A stretch of DNA of 64,000 bases from JAHEEL01 sp963836085. GTDB taxonomy: Bacteria > Actinomycetota > Acidimicrobiia > Spongiisociales > UBA5794. Of this stretch, positions 45,627-55,090 are shown piece after piece. The number at the start of each line of letters is the position of its first letter. Position 1 is the first letter of the stretch. The translations under genes and the position numbers were made by a program. A model generated the notes under the pieces. The model saw only the letters and a list, made by a program, of their open reading frames with translations. It did not search any database and was not told the DNA's origin. Location of the stretch: NCBI GenBank assembly GCA_963836085.1, contig CAWIHT010000005.1:20409-84408 (forward strand), given 5' to 3'.

Positions 45627-46021
45627 ACACCGCACGACCGCGGAGACCCCCTCTGGGACAGGGCTCCTGGGCACCCGTTTGTGTCACACATCACGTGCCG
45701 TGGCGATCCTTCGGAGGTGCCAAGTGCTCCGTTGACCCAGAAAGCAACCAAGACGCCAGGAGGCGTCGCGGCCTCTCCGGGGACGGAACAGCCAATCTGG
45801 CGTCGCAGTGCTCTCTACTCAGCCAACACCCCGTCCATGTATCGCTCTCCTGCTCGATGTGTGAGTCGGTTTCGGCCTGGGAGGTGGGGTGGGTGGGTTC
45901 CGACGGCGAGGAGTCCGAGGGCGACGAGGGATCTGTTCTGGCTTCTGCCCAGAAGACATCCAAGAGAACCATCCAGATCGATCCACCATCGAGTCGCTCG
46001 TCTATGCCAGATACGCCAAAA

Positions 46022-46104
<83 letters not shown>

Positions 46105-46381
46105 CGCGAAGCCCCATCCCGAGTGATCCCGCCCTATCCCTCGCTATCGCAGAACCCCTTGTGTCCGTTGGGTTCTCGTCCCGTTGTGTCCCAACGCGTC
46201 TCGGTGTGTGTTCCGTGGTTTCCGGACTGATAGGCGCCGCGCTCATTGATGTCCAAAGAACGAATCGTCGGTGCGCGCCCAGCAGCCAGCTCACCAGCTC
46301 GTGGGTCGCCCTGCCACACCGGGTTGAGCCAAGTGAGCCAACTCCACCAGAGAAGAGTCAGAGCAGCTCGCTCGGGAGTCG

Positions 46382-47641
46382 CTATCTCAGCGTGAGCGAT
46401 CTTGCGTCCTCGGCAGCGGTGTGCTCGAAGGCTGGTTCCATGGAGTCCATCTCACTGGTGGAGAGTCCGGTGTGCCTCGCTGCGGTTCGCCATCGACTCA
46501 CGGTGCGTTCGACGTGAACGATCACGTCTGTCGCGGCGTCTTGGTCGAGGCGGAAGTAGGGAGCGACTTCCAGGAGGAGATCGACGCGAGCTTCCGTCTC
46601 AGCTTCGTTGATTGCGGTACTGAGGTCTTTGGGTCCGGGGGTCGGGTCCGGGTTGATATCAAATGCCGGGGATAGCCGCCACGCCCCGCTTCCGTCGTAC
46701 AGGAACCCGTGATTCCTGAGGTGGTCATCGGTGTTCGAGATCATCACGGAGAAGACCATGCGACGCCACAGTTGACGGAGGTCGCTGGTGGCGTGTGGGG
46801 ATCGCTCCTCGATGGTTTCGGCGACATCGAGGTAGCTGCGTTGATCACCCTCACGCGCCTCGAGCATCGTGAGCGCACTGGCATAGCCGATGCGTTGGCC
46901 GCCGGGTGTCCGATCGAAACGGTCCACAATCAGCACAGATCGGCGGGCGATGCTGACCAGTTCGGAGTGTGGCACCTCAATCCCTGCGTCCGCGGCCAGA
47001 CGGAGTGCTACGCGTTCCCACGCTATGACGTTCCAACGGTCGGCACTCGTTGCAGGGAACTTCGCCATCGCGATCCGACCGTCGGGCGCGATGATGTGCG
47101 TCTTGGGGCGCGCGCCGCCCAACGAGCTGCCAGCCCGGACAAGTTGTCTGAGCTCTGATGCCGCTGCAGTATCTGTCTCAACACGTGCTGCAACATCGAG
47201 AAGCTCCGGAAGATCCGTGACCGCCGGTATGCCGATGTCGTCGGATTCCATGTAGCTGCCCGTTTGTGGATCGCGGAATCGCACGGCGCCCTGGCGCAGG
47301 TCGTCGCGAACTCCGAGGAGGAAATCGAACTCTGACAGGCTCCGAGGGGTCTCGTCGGTAGACGACGCGCGCTGCCGCTCTCTGCGCAGGATCAGGCCAC
47401 GGCCCCAGCGATCTGGCGCCGAGTCCCGGAAGGCATTGAACAGGTTCAGACCTACTGGCGTGTGGAGCGCACCTGCTACCAGCGGCAGTGCCGGATCCAA
47501 CGCGTAGGCATCAGGTCGCGCAAGGTACGCTTCGTCGTAGTAGAACGTTGCGGACTCAGTAGCGCGACGACGATGCGAATGAAGCCGTCCAGCGAGTACA
47601 TCGATGCCGGCGAGCGACACAACAACCTCGACTTCTGACAT
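46382..47641 (-). CDS. hipA: HipA-family serine/threonine kinase toxin
   Basis: This 419-residue HipA-like kinase belongs to type II toxins that phosphorylate glutamyl-tRNA synthetase or other targets and cause growth arrest. The Gly-rich loop SSLGGARPK is at about residues 172-180, the ATP lysine in IAMAKFP, the catalytic loop NTDDHLRNHGF at about 303-313 and the metal motif SPAFDINP at about 324-331. The ATG at 47641 shares its A with the stop codon of the XRE partner (TGATG), so translation is coupled. Confidence 0.92.
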   Translation of the reverse strand: MSEVEVVVSLAGIDVLAGRLHSHRRRATESATFYYDEAYLARPDAYALDPALPLVAGALHTPVGLNLFNAFRDSAPDRWGRGLILRRERQRASSTDETPRSLSEFDFLLGVRDDLRQGAVRFRDPQTGSYMESDDIGIPAVTDLPELLDVAARVETDTAAASELRQLVRAGSSLGGARPKTHIIAPDGRIAMAKFPATSADRWNVIAWERVALRLAADAGIEVPHSELVSIARRSVLIVDRFDRTPGGQRIGYASALTMLEAREGDQRSYLDVAETIEERSPHATSDLRQLWRRMVFSVMISNTDDHLRNHGFLYDGSGAWRLSPAFDINPDPTPGPKDLSTAINEAETEARVDLLLEVAPYFRLDQDAATDVIVHVERTVSRWRTAARHTGLSTSEMDSMEPAFEHTAAEDARSLTLR

Positions 47642-47955
47642 CACGCGCCTGGCCTCTTCGCGTGACGCACTCGCTCGGGTAAGACCTCGTCGGCGCGAAG
47701 TCGACCCACGTCCGACTCATACGGGTCGAGCGATGCGACAAGCTGATCGAGAACGCCGAGGGCGCGCGCGACGCGCAGCACTGTCTCGAAGTTCGCGCCA
47801 TCTCCCGACTCGAGGCGCAAGACCGTTGTCCGTCCAACACCGGCACGGTCCGCCACTTGTTCCACCGTGAGGCGTTGCAGCAAGCGCCAGGTCCTCAGGT
47901 CTTCGCCGACTTGAAGCTGCGCTCGTCGAATTCTCCTCGGTGTCGGGGTATCCAC
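47641..47955 (-). CDS. hipB: HipB-type XRE antitoxin
   Basis: This 104-residue DNA-binding protein has an XRE helix-turn-helix at about residues 17-70 (LRTWRLLQRLTVEQVADRAG...TTVLRLESG). It probably neutralises the adjacent HipA kinase and represses the operon. The GTG start follows a strong AAGGAGGCG. Two inverted repeats 40-60 bases upstream are candidate operators. The C-terminal tail is Arg/Glu-rich. Confidence 0.88.
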   Translation of the reverse strand: MDTPTPRRIRRAQLQVGEDLRTWRLLQRLTVEQVADRAGVGRTTVLRLESGDGANFETVLRVARALGVLDQLVASLDPYESDVGRLRADEVLPERVRHAKRPGA

Positions 47956-47993
47956 TGAACTCGCCTCCTTCCTACAACATCGTATTTATGCGA

Positions 47994-48016
47994 CCCTATC
48001 AGGGATAAGAGCTTAT
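47994..48016. promoter_or_regulatory. Two adjacent inverted repeats upstream of hipB
   Basis: CCCT-ATC-AGGG (47994-48004) abuts ATAAG-AG-CTTAT (48005-48016). They lie 39-61 bases before the hipB GTG, in an AT-rich stretch with a TAAATA-like box between them and the gene. HipB-type regulators bind such palindromes; which of the two is used is unknown. Confidence 0.45.
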
Positions 48017-48968
48017 TTCTAGGACTTTAACATCCGCGAGGCGTTGATTGGGCCAATCCGTCACCAGATCCCACTGCGCAGACGTACCAGCATGCTCCTG
48101 TGGCAACTAGGAGGGTCTTGCGCTTCCAGTAGCCAGCCGAAGCACGGAACCTGATAGAGCTTCGGTGCAAACAGCGCCAGCCGGACTCTTTGAAATGGGA
48201 ACGCCCTTGGTGGTGCTCCCCCATGCTGCGCTACACGGCGGGTAGCGTCCAGAAATGGCGGTACGGTCCGATGTGAACCCGTCCGGGTTCGTCGGAGCCT
48301 GCGGGAAACCCGAACGGGTTCAGCCGTTCTATGACGACACGACAGGTCTCCGCGTCGAGGTCCCCGTAGGTTCTCCGGCAAGCAGAAGCTTCGGGAAGTT
48401 GGCGACGGTTCGGACGACGGCTCAGACGACGGCCACGCGTTGCCGCTTGAGTGCCGGGGCCACCACCACGTAGCTGTTGGGTAGTTCGCACTGGGTTCAG
48501 TGCAGCGGCTGGCCCCTCCGTGGTTGGGTGGAGTCAACTCACCTGACTCAGGCACGCGGCGGTTCGCTCAATGGGCGCTGCCGGGATCGGGCCGGTGACG
48601 CTGCCGTATGAAGGTTCCTGATGTCCATATCGCGTGCCCGAGGCCCCAGGCAATCGCGGTGAAGTGCCCGGCCAGAGATCCGCTTGGCGTCTCATTTCTT
48701 CGCGCCAGTTCTCAGTGCCCTTCGCTGTGACGTGGACGCGTTGTGTTCACGGTCCCGAACTTGTCCGACCACACGATTAAGGATCGACCGCGATCGGCAC
48801 CGTCAAAGGCTGCCTGACCGGCGCAAGGTCCGCTATGAATCGGGAGCTCTGACCTGGTGAAAGGTCAGCGACGGGCGGAGCGGAGTTCATTCACCGGCTG
48901 CCGCACCGACCCGACGGCGCACGAGATGTGCCCTGAGGCCCTTTCCAGAGTGCAACGTGTGCTGACAC
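48017..48968. other. Long intergenic region with repeats and hairpins
   Basis: About 950 bases have no supportable gene. Frames here are GC-rich shadows. The region contains two neighbouring hairpins with AACCCG/CGGGTT stems (48275-48290 and 48307-48320), plus copy 1 of a long diverged repeat (48574-48741). It may be the decayed site of a lost toxin-antitoxin locus, since copy 2 of the repeat precedes an intact one. Confidence 0.55.
48574..48741. repeat. Long diverged repeat, copy 1
   Basis: It aligns along its length with 54569-54751, with short gaps. Shared blocks include GGGCGCT, CTGCCGT, the CAGTTCTCA block and GTGGACGCG at the end. A further weak match (GTCAAAGG and TGACCG near 48811-48825) corresponds to the -35 region of the copy 2 promoter, about 65 bases further away. 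Confidence 0.65.
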
Positions 48969-49739
48969 CTACGCACCGGATTCGAGTGGGTCGTTGTGTG
49001 TTGCGAAGAGGTCACGATCGGGCGGTTGGAAAACGGTTCCGCCGTCGTGGAGCGGGTCGGTTCCGGTGAGGAATCGGAATGCAGCTTTGAGGCTTTCGGC
49101 ATCGTTGGGGTATGTCCTGGAGATCGGATACGGGTCTTGGAGCAGTCCCCAGGCGATGACGTTGGCGGCGTGTTCTCGACCCTGTTCCGCCCATGCGTCG
49201 TCGGGCTCGGCCCACGACTCGACTCCCCACCGCATCGCCATGAACGGCTCATGCTGTGCTGGGTCGACGTTGTGGGCCTCCCAGGCATGAGCCAGCTCGT
49301 GGAGAAGTATCAGCTGGCTGTTCCAGCAGATCATCACTTTGATGGGCTCGTGGTCGAGGTAGGTCCGGGCCGGAGCGCCGCCGCATTCCGATTGGCCACC
49401 TTCCGGGAAGCCGATCTCGACCTCGGGTAGCTGAAGCCCGATCGCCGCGAAGCGGTCGACGGCCCACCCGACCATCTCCCTCTGCTGGGGTGTTCCGCTC
49501 GCGATGACAGCATCCCGGGTGCCTTCGTTCCCGGTTGACTGGCTACCGGTGGTGGCGCGGGAGGCCTCGTTTGGTTGGGGACGCTGGCCCGCGTCGACCG
49601 GCCCCTCGGGCGATTGACGGTAGAGGGATCCGACTCCCAATGGGACACCCACGCCTGAGGCTGAAGCGACCATTGTGCCGGCCAGCAACGCCGCTAGAAC
49701 CATCACTGCAACCACGGTTCGCGTACCTACGTATGCCAC
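48969..49739 (-). CDS. Secreted HExxH putative metallopeptidase
   Basis: This 256-residue exported protein has a signal peptide at residues 1-28 (VVAVMVLAALLAGTMVASA). A Ser/Thr/Gln-rich low-complexity stretch follows (40-80), then a domain with LLHELAHAWEAH (H147, E148, H151). A later EHAANVIAWGL helix could supply the third ligand, as in gluzincin-like folds. The family is unnamed to me. It is divergent from the large BTAD-WD40 gene, with a 119-base shared gap, so the two may be controlled together. Confidence 0.78.
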   Translation of the reverse strand: MAYVGTRTVVAVMVLAALLAGTMVASASGVGVPLGVGSLYRQSPEGPVDAGQRPQPNEASRATTGSQSTGNEGTRDAVIASGTPQQREMVGWAVDRFAAIGLQLPEVEIGFPEGGQSECGGAPARTYLDHEPIKVMICWNSQLILLHELAHAWEAHNVDPAQHEPFMAMRWGVESWAEPDDAWAEQGREHAANVIAWGLLQDPYPISRTYPNDAESLKAAFRFLTGTDPLHDGGTVFQPPDRDLFATHNDPLESGA

Positions 49740-49858
49740 CCCTCCACTGTCGAGGGGGGCAGCAAGGAATCGGCTAGGAGGTGGTCAGTCGGCGGTCAGA
49801 GCCATCCCGGAGCTTTGTGGCCCTTCACAGAAGCGACGCCGGAGCGTATGTTGCAGTT

Positions 49859-52800
49859 GTGGAGTTCCTGTGCCTGGGTCCACTCGGTGTTCGGGCCGAT
49901 GGCGCGCCCGTCGAACTCGGAGGTCCGCAGCAGCGCCTCGTCCTGGCGTTGTTGGTGATCCACGCCAACCGGGTGGTCTCCACCGACCGGCTGATTGACA
50001 GCCTCTGGGGCGAGAAGCCGCCGGACACCGCCCGCAAGACCATCCAGGGATACGTGTCTGGGCTGCGCAAGGCGCTCCCCGACGGCGAGCTCTTGCGATC
50101 GCGGCCACCCGGATACGCGTTGGAGGTCGAACTCGACGACGTAGATGCGTCCCGTTTCGAACGACTGGCGGCTCGGGGCAGCGCTGAAGTCGCAACCAAT
50201 CCCAAGGAAGCTCTCGTCCTTCTCAATGAGGCCCTCTCGCTGTGGCGGGGACGGCCGTACGAAGACCTCGCCGATGCCGAAGCCCTCCGCCCTGAGATCA
50301 CTCGACTGGAGCAGCTCCACGCCGCCGCGATCGAGGCGCGAATCGCCGCGGATCTCTTCACCGGTTCGGAGGCAGCCGCAGCCACAGAACTCGACGACCT
50401 AGCCCGCCGCCACCCGCTGAGTGAGCGGCTCTGGGCGCTGCGCATCCTCGCCCTCTACCGAATCGGGCAGCAAGCCGAGGCGCTCCGTGTCTACGACCAG
50501 GTGCGATTGGTGCTCGCCGAGGAGGTTGGTCTGGAGCCGGGGGCGGAGTTGCGACTCCTCCAGCGGCGGATCCTCGACCAGGATCCGGTCCTGGAAACGC
50601 CGTCCGCGCTGCAGTCCGACAACGCGGTTGCCACCACTGCCAGACGCAACCCGTACAAGGGCCTACGCACTTTTGGGGAGGACGATGCCGGCGACTTTCA
50701 TGGCCGCGCCGCGCTGGTGCGGCGGTTGTGCGAAGCGCTAGAGCGATCGGTTGGCCCTCGGCTGTTGGTGCTGGTCGGAGCATCGGGGAGCGGCAAGTCA
50801 TCCGTGCTGCGAGCCGGGCTGATGCCAGTGCTACGCGTCCGGGGCACCGACGTCGCAATCCTCCACCCCGGATCCACAACACACGATCAGTTGAGAACCG
50901 TTGTTGATCGTCTCGGAAGGGCGCAGAAGTCGGTACTGATCGTGGATCAACTCGAGGAGTTGTTCTCAACGACCTCACCGGTTGACCAATCGGCATTTCT
51001 CGAGACGCTCGCCGCAGTCGCAGTTGGGAGCGAAGGACCGTGGATCCTCGTGGCGGTCCGTGCCGACTACCTCGACCGGGTGCTCACAGCGTGGCACCTC
51101 GCTGGCCTCGTCGAGCCCGGATTGGTACTCGTTACGCCACTCGAGGACCACGAAGTGCGGGAGATCGTCGTCGGACCAGCCACCCGCGTCGGCGTGGCTA
51201 TCGAGCCCGATCTTGTGGCAACCGCCGTGGCTCAGGCAGCGCACCGACCGTCGACCCTGCCGCTGCTGGAATACGCTCTCGCTGATCTCTTCGATCGCTC
51301 TGACTCCGGAGTGCTGACACTTGCGGAACTCCGGGCCGCGGGTGGAATCAGCGGTGCGTTGGCCAAACGCGCCGAAGAGATCTACGAGGGGCTCGAAGGC
51401 ACCGGTCGGGAGACCGCCCGGCAGCTATTCCTGCACTTGGTGGCTCTTGCCGGTGACGAACCCCAGCGCCGGAGGATCGCCATCAACGAGCTGAGCGGTC
51501 GTGACGACGCAGAGAAGGTCATGGCGGCCTTCGCGGACCACCGACTGCTCACATTCGACCGAGCGTCGACGGGCGAGCCGACCGTCGAGGTCGCGCACGA
51601 GGCGCTTCTGAGGGAATGGCCACGACTCGCCGGCTGGGTCGATCAGGCCCGGGAGAGCATCAATCGCCATCGGCGGCTCGCGGCCGCTGCTGCAGATTGG
51701 GAGGATCACGACCGAAGCGACGACTACCTTCTCACCGGCTCGAGGCTGACAATGTTTTCCGATCCATCAGATGTCGACCTCGCCGTCAGCCACCTGGAGG
51801 AAGCATTTCTCTCCGCCAGCCAAGGAGCGGAGAAGGAGCGGTTTCGGCGCGACCAGCGGAGGCGCCGGTTGGTGCTCCTGGGCCTTGCGACAGCGGCCGC
51901 CATCGCCTTGGTGCTGGCCACGATCGCCATGCTCGCCCGGAACGACGCTCGATCGCAAGCGGAGCTTGCCCAGCAGGAATCGCGGATTGCAGACGCCAAT
52001 GCAGCGCGCGCCGAGCAGAATCGGCTTGACGCCGACGCAGAACGAGATCGCGCCGCGACCGAAGCGGCACGAGCCTTCGCCAATGAGCTCAGCGCCGCCG
52101 CCCTGAACGCAATCGGAGAAGACCCCGAGCTGGCAATCCTGCTCTCGCTCCACTCGCTCGCAACCTCTCCCGATCTGGTTGTGTCGCTGGATCACAGAAC
52201 GACGTTGCGTCGGGCCATGCAAGAGGACATCCTCGTGGCTCAGCACAGCGTCGCTCCCGAAGGAGATCTACTCGCAATGGATCTGTCGCTCGATGGTTCG
52301 GCGCTTGCCTACTGGACTCCCGGTGAACTCCATCTCGTCGACACGGCCACGTGGGGTCACCGGTGGGCTCACGCCGACAAGGCACTGCTACCCGATCCCA
52401 GCGCTCCGATCACGACAGGTTCGCCGGTGTTCTCGCCGAACGGGCAGTTCGTCGCCATCGCCACCACCGAGGCGAACCCACGGCTCCTGGTGCTCGATGC
52501 ATCCACTGGCGCAGTTGCGCGAGCGGTGGAACTGGGCAACTCCCAGTGTGGCGCCCACACCGGTCCTCGCTCCTGGTCAGCCGACGGTCGGTACATCGGA
52601 GTACAAGTCGACGTCGACTGCCTCGGCCCCTTCGGGGCACCGTCGCTGCGAATCCTTGACACCACCACGTGGGAGCAGGCGGTGGAGATCCCGGTCTTCG
52701 GCCAAGCGGTATTCGCGGAGGACGCCCCACTGCTGGCGGCGATTGAGTATGCCGCCCCGCCCGTGCCGGGGCATCGCGCCGTCATCTACGACACCGAGAC

Positions 52801-54274
52801 GTTCGATGTCCTCGTCGAACTCGGGGCTACGGTCGGAGTATTCCATCCTGACGGCTCGTCCTTCGTCGCCGTCGATCCCGATGGCCCCACCGGGTACGCT
52901 CTCCAGCTCTACGATCTAGCAACGAGCCACCCGACGGATCGATTCACGGGGCTCGACGACCGACCCCAAATCTACGCCGCCGAATTCGTCGAGTTCCCCG
53001 ACGGCTTCGTGATCATCGCCGGCACCAATGGCCAAACGACAGGCTTGTGGAGCAATGAGGACGGCAGACTCATTCGGTCATTGCCAACCGGAGCGGTTCA
53101 CTCGCTCGGCTACGACGAGACCGAGCAGTTGCTATACACCGCCGCCAGCGACGGAGTGATAAGCGTCTGGGACTTCTCACCCGGCGGGCAGGCATCCCCT
53201 GATGACCAAGACCTCCGCTTCTGGTTCGAGATGAATCGGTTCAGTGTCAACCCGGGGAGCTCCAGCGGAGCGGCGGTGCACGTGGGAACCGCGGGCAACC
53301 CGATTGAATCGTTCGCAGTATTCGACACAGCTACTGGATCGCTGCGCGAGACAATGATCGCGGAGATCGCCCAACGGTACGTTGTCACTCTGCCCGGCGA
53401 CCGGGTGCTGTTCATCAAGGGAGACAGCTCGTCCGGCAGTGCCGGGCCTCTTGCTGTGTGGGATTCCGCGACCGGCGACACAACCGACTTCATGGGCTGT
53501 GCAGCCTCGATGGACGCTTGGGAGTTGGGAGAGGTCGGAGAAGAGGCATGCGCTGGCCGCGGAACCACGTTCATGCCTACCGCTCCTCCCGTCTGTTCAC
53601 CGGACGGCACGGAGCTGGCGGCCATGGATCAGACTGGCGTCGTCCATGTCTGGGACACGGCGACTCTGGAGGAACGCGAGGCGCTTGACATCGGTGCGGC
53701 AATCGGCGGCTTGGCCAGGGTCGAGGCGGTCGGGTCGGGATGGCTTCTCGCCCGTCGCCTCGAGAGTGACGTATTCGTGGCAGTCGACCGCACCACCTTC
53801 GCCATCATCGCCGAGTTCGAGTTTCGGATGGCGGACAATCTGGAAGTCGCGCGAGACGGATCGTTCCTCCTCATGAAGAACCTCGACACCAGCATTCACC
53901 GCGTCGACACCGACGAATGGCAGCCACTCCAACTCGTCGGGCCATCTCAACGCGTGCGGGGATTGGCGCTATCGCCGAGCGGGGATCGAGCCATGCTCGG
54001 CGGTACCGACGGCTTCGTTCACATCGTTGACGCCGAGACCGGCGAGCAGCTTGACATCGTTCCGATCTCGTGGGTATCCGACGGCCACTGGCTCGACGGC
54101 GACCACATAGTCGCCGGCGCCGGGTCGACCTGGACGATCGTTACCCTGGACTTCGACGAAGTCGTCGAGCACGCTGCGGCCCAGTTGTCACGCACCTTTT
54201 CCGATGAAGAGTGTCGCATCTACCGGCTCGACCCTTGCCCGACTCTCGACGAGATCCGATCTCTGCACAACTGA
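49859..54274 (+). CDS. BTAD-type regulator fused to nSTAND NTPase, membrane helix and WD40-like propeller
   Basis: The protein has about 1471 residues and four parts. An OmpR-like winged helix (1-90) and a bacterial transcriptional activation domain (about 95-235, SARP/AfsR type) come first. A novel-STAND NTPase follows (about 262-660) with Walker A GASGSGKSS near 307-315 and Walker B LIVDQLEEL near 358. A transmembrane segment (about 669-692) and a coiled coil precede a C-terminal beta-propeller of WD40/PQQ-like repeats (about 760-1460). STAND proteins switch on ligand sensing, so this may be a DNA-binding membrane-tethered sensor; inference. The GTG at 49859 fits homologues; a start up to 26 residues earlier is open. 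Confidence 0.87.
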   Translation: MEFLCLGPLGVRADGAPVELGGPQQRLVLALLVIHANRVVSTDRLIDSLWGEKPPDTARKTIQGYVSGLRKALPDGELLRSRPPGYALEVELDDVDASRFERLAARGSAEVATNPKEALVLLNEALSLWRGRPYEDLADAEALRPEITRLEQLHAAAIEARIAADLFTGSEAAAATELDDLARRHPLSERLWALRILALYRIGQQAEALRVYDQVRLVLAEEVGLEPGAELRLLQRRILDQDPVLETPSALQSDNAVATTARRNPYKGLRTFGEDDAGDFHGRAALVRRLCEALERSVGPRLLVLVGASGSGKSSVLRAGLMPVLRVRGTDVAILHPGSTTHDQLRTVVDRLGRAQKSVLIVDQLEELFSTTSPVDQSAFLETLAAVAVGSEGPWILVAVRADYLDRVLTAWHLAGLVEPGLVLVTPLEDHEVREIVVGPATRVGVAIEPDLVATAVAQAAHRPSTLPLLEYALADLFDRSDSGVLTLAELRAAGGISGALAKRAEEIYEGLEGTGRETARQLFLHLVALAGDEPQRRRIAINELSGRDDAEKVMAAFADHRLLTFDRASTGEPTVEVAHEALLREWPRLAGWVDQARESINRHRRLAAAAADWEDHDRSDDYLLTGSRLTMFSDPSDVDLAVSHLEEAFLSASQGAEKERFRRDQRRRRLVLLGLATAAAIALVLATIAMLARNDARSQAELAQQESRIADANAARAEQNRLDADAERDRAATEAARAFANELSAAALNAIGEDPELAILLSLHSLATSPDLVVSLDHRTTLRRAMQEDILVAQHSVAPEGDLLAMDLSLDGSALAYWTPGELHLVDTATWGHRWAHADKALLPDPSAPITTGSPVFSPNGQFVAIATTEANPRLLVLDASTGAVARAVELGNSQCGAHTGPRSWSADGRYIGVQVDVDCLGPFGAPSLRILDTTTWEQAVEIPVFGQAVFAEDAPLLAAIEYAAPPVPGHRAVIYDTETFDVLVELGATVGVFHPDGSSFVAVDPDGPTGYALQLYDLATSHPTDRFTGLDDRPQIYAAEFVEFPDGFVIIAGTNGQTTGLWSNEDGRLIRSLPTGAVHSLGYDETEQLLYTAASDGVISVWDFSPGGQASPDDQDLRFWFEMNRFSVNPGSSSGAAVHVGTAGNPIESFAVFDTATGSLRETMIAEIAQRYVVTLPGDRVLFIKGDSSSGSAGPLAVWDSATGDTTDFMGCAASMDAWELGEVGEEACAGRGTTFMPTAPPVCSPDGTELAAMDQTGVVHVWDTATLEEREALDIGAAIGGLARVEAVGSGWLLARRLESDVFVAVDRTTFAIIAEFEFRMADNLEVARDGSFLLMKNLDTSIHRVDTDEWQPLQLVGPSQRVRGLALSPSGDRAMLGGTDGFVHIVDAETGEQLDIVPISWVSDGHWLDGDHIVAGAGSTWTIVTLDFDEVVEHAAAQLSRTFSDEECRIYRLDPCPTLDEIRSLHN

Positions 54275-54568
54275 CGGGCGCGGTGGCGTGCGACAGCTAT
54301 GTCTGCGCCGATTTGACGCCCCTCCCCGGCGAACAGCCTTCTGACCCTAGATCGCGATCTCGCTCGCGACGAACGCGAGCTTCACCGACACCCGCTCGAC
54401 CTGGATGTTCCGAACGGCAAGACTGGGATCGGAGCCTCCCGCGTCTGCGCACGATCACGGCGGATCGGCCCTTGGCTGGCAGATCCCGCGGGCGCCTATG
54501 CCGCTCGGTCGCAGCGGACTTGGCCGACGCTGCCGCGTCCGATAGCAGCGCCGCGCACTCGACCTGGT
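54275..54568. other. Intergenic region after the BTAD-NTPase gene
   Basis: No gene is supported here. The sequence is GC-rich, with scattered GATCGCGATC-type palindromes (TCGCGA near 54353-54370) but no clear terminator hairpin with a T-tract. Confidence 0.45.
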
Positions 54569-54751
54569 GGGCGCTACTGGGATTGGACCAGTGACCTCTG
54601 CCGTGTGAAGGCTCTTGGGGTCTTCTTTTGACGCGCCCGACGGGACGGCTCATTTCGTGAGAATGCCCCGGTCAGAGCCACTTTGTGATGCTCGTCATCT
54701 TTCACTGTCTCGCGTCAGTTCTCATCGTCTTGTGCACGCGATGTGGACGCG
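54569..54751. repeat. Long diverged repeat, copy 2
   Basis: This is the partner of 48574-48741. It ends 16 bases before the promoter of the Phd/RelE-type locus. The two copies flank the secreted peptidase and BTAD-NTPase genes, about 6 kb apart in the same orientation. Confidence 0.65.
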
Positions 54752-54767
54752 GCCGTAGTCAAAGGGA

Positions 54768-54795
54768 TTGACCGAAGCCTCATTCAGACTATAAT
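54768..54795 (+). promoter_or_regulatory. Promoter of the toxin-antitoxin locus, probably giving a leaderless mRNA
   Basis: TTGACC (-35, 54768-54773), 16 bases, then TATAAT (-10, 54790-54795, a perfect consensus). The expected transcription start is about seven bases on, which falls on the antitoxin ATG at 54803. No ribosome-binding sequence precedes that ATG. Confidence 0.7.
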
Positions 54796-54802
54796 TATGG
54801 TC

Positions 54803-55090
54803 ATGTCAAGAACACTCCCACTCTCCGAGGTCAAGGCCAAACTGTCAGAGGTCGTCGACGAAGTCGTCACCACCCAAGAACGTATCACCGTTACCCGCAA
54901 CGGACGTCCCGTCGCTGTTGTGCTCAGCACAGACGATCTGGAGGCAATCGAAGAAACGCTGGCCATCCTCTCGGATCCGGCGGCCATGCGCGAGATCAAG
55001 CAAGGACGGGCTGCCATCGCCAGTGGCGATGTTGTCACCATGGACGAGATCGAGACGCTGCGTACCAAACTCCGCTCCAAGACGGCATGA
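54803..55090 (+). CDS. Phd/YefM-type antitoxin
   Basis: This 95-residue antitoxin starts MSRTLPLSEVKAKLSEVVDEV, the typical Phd/YefM N-terminal DNA-binding domain, with the TRNGRPVAVVLS beta strand. The C-terminal helical part (about 50-95) would wrap the toxin. It probably represses its own promoter, which lies directly upstream. A second ATG six bases earlier (54797) is possible. It overlaps the toxin gene by four bases. Confidence 0.9.
   Translation: MSRTLPLSEVKAKLSEVVDEVVTTQERITVTRNGRPVAVVLSTDDLEAIEETLAILSDPAAMREIKQGRAAIASGDVVTMDEIETLRTKLRSKTA

Noticed and set aside
48061..48555. 164-codon minus-strand frame
   Set aside because: No ribosome site, Arg/Pro/Ser-rich shadow composition, and it spans the twin hairpins.
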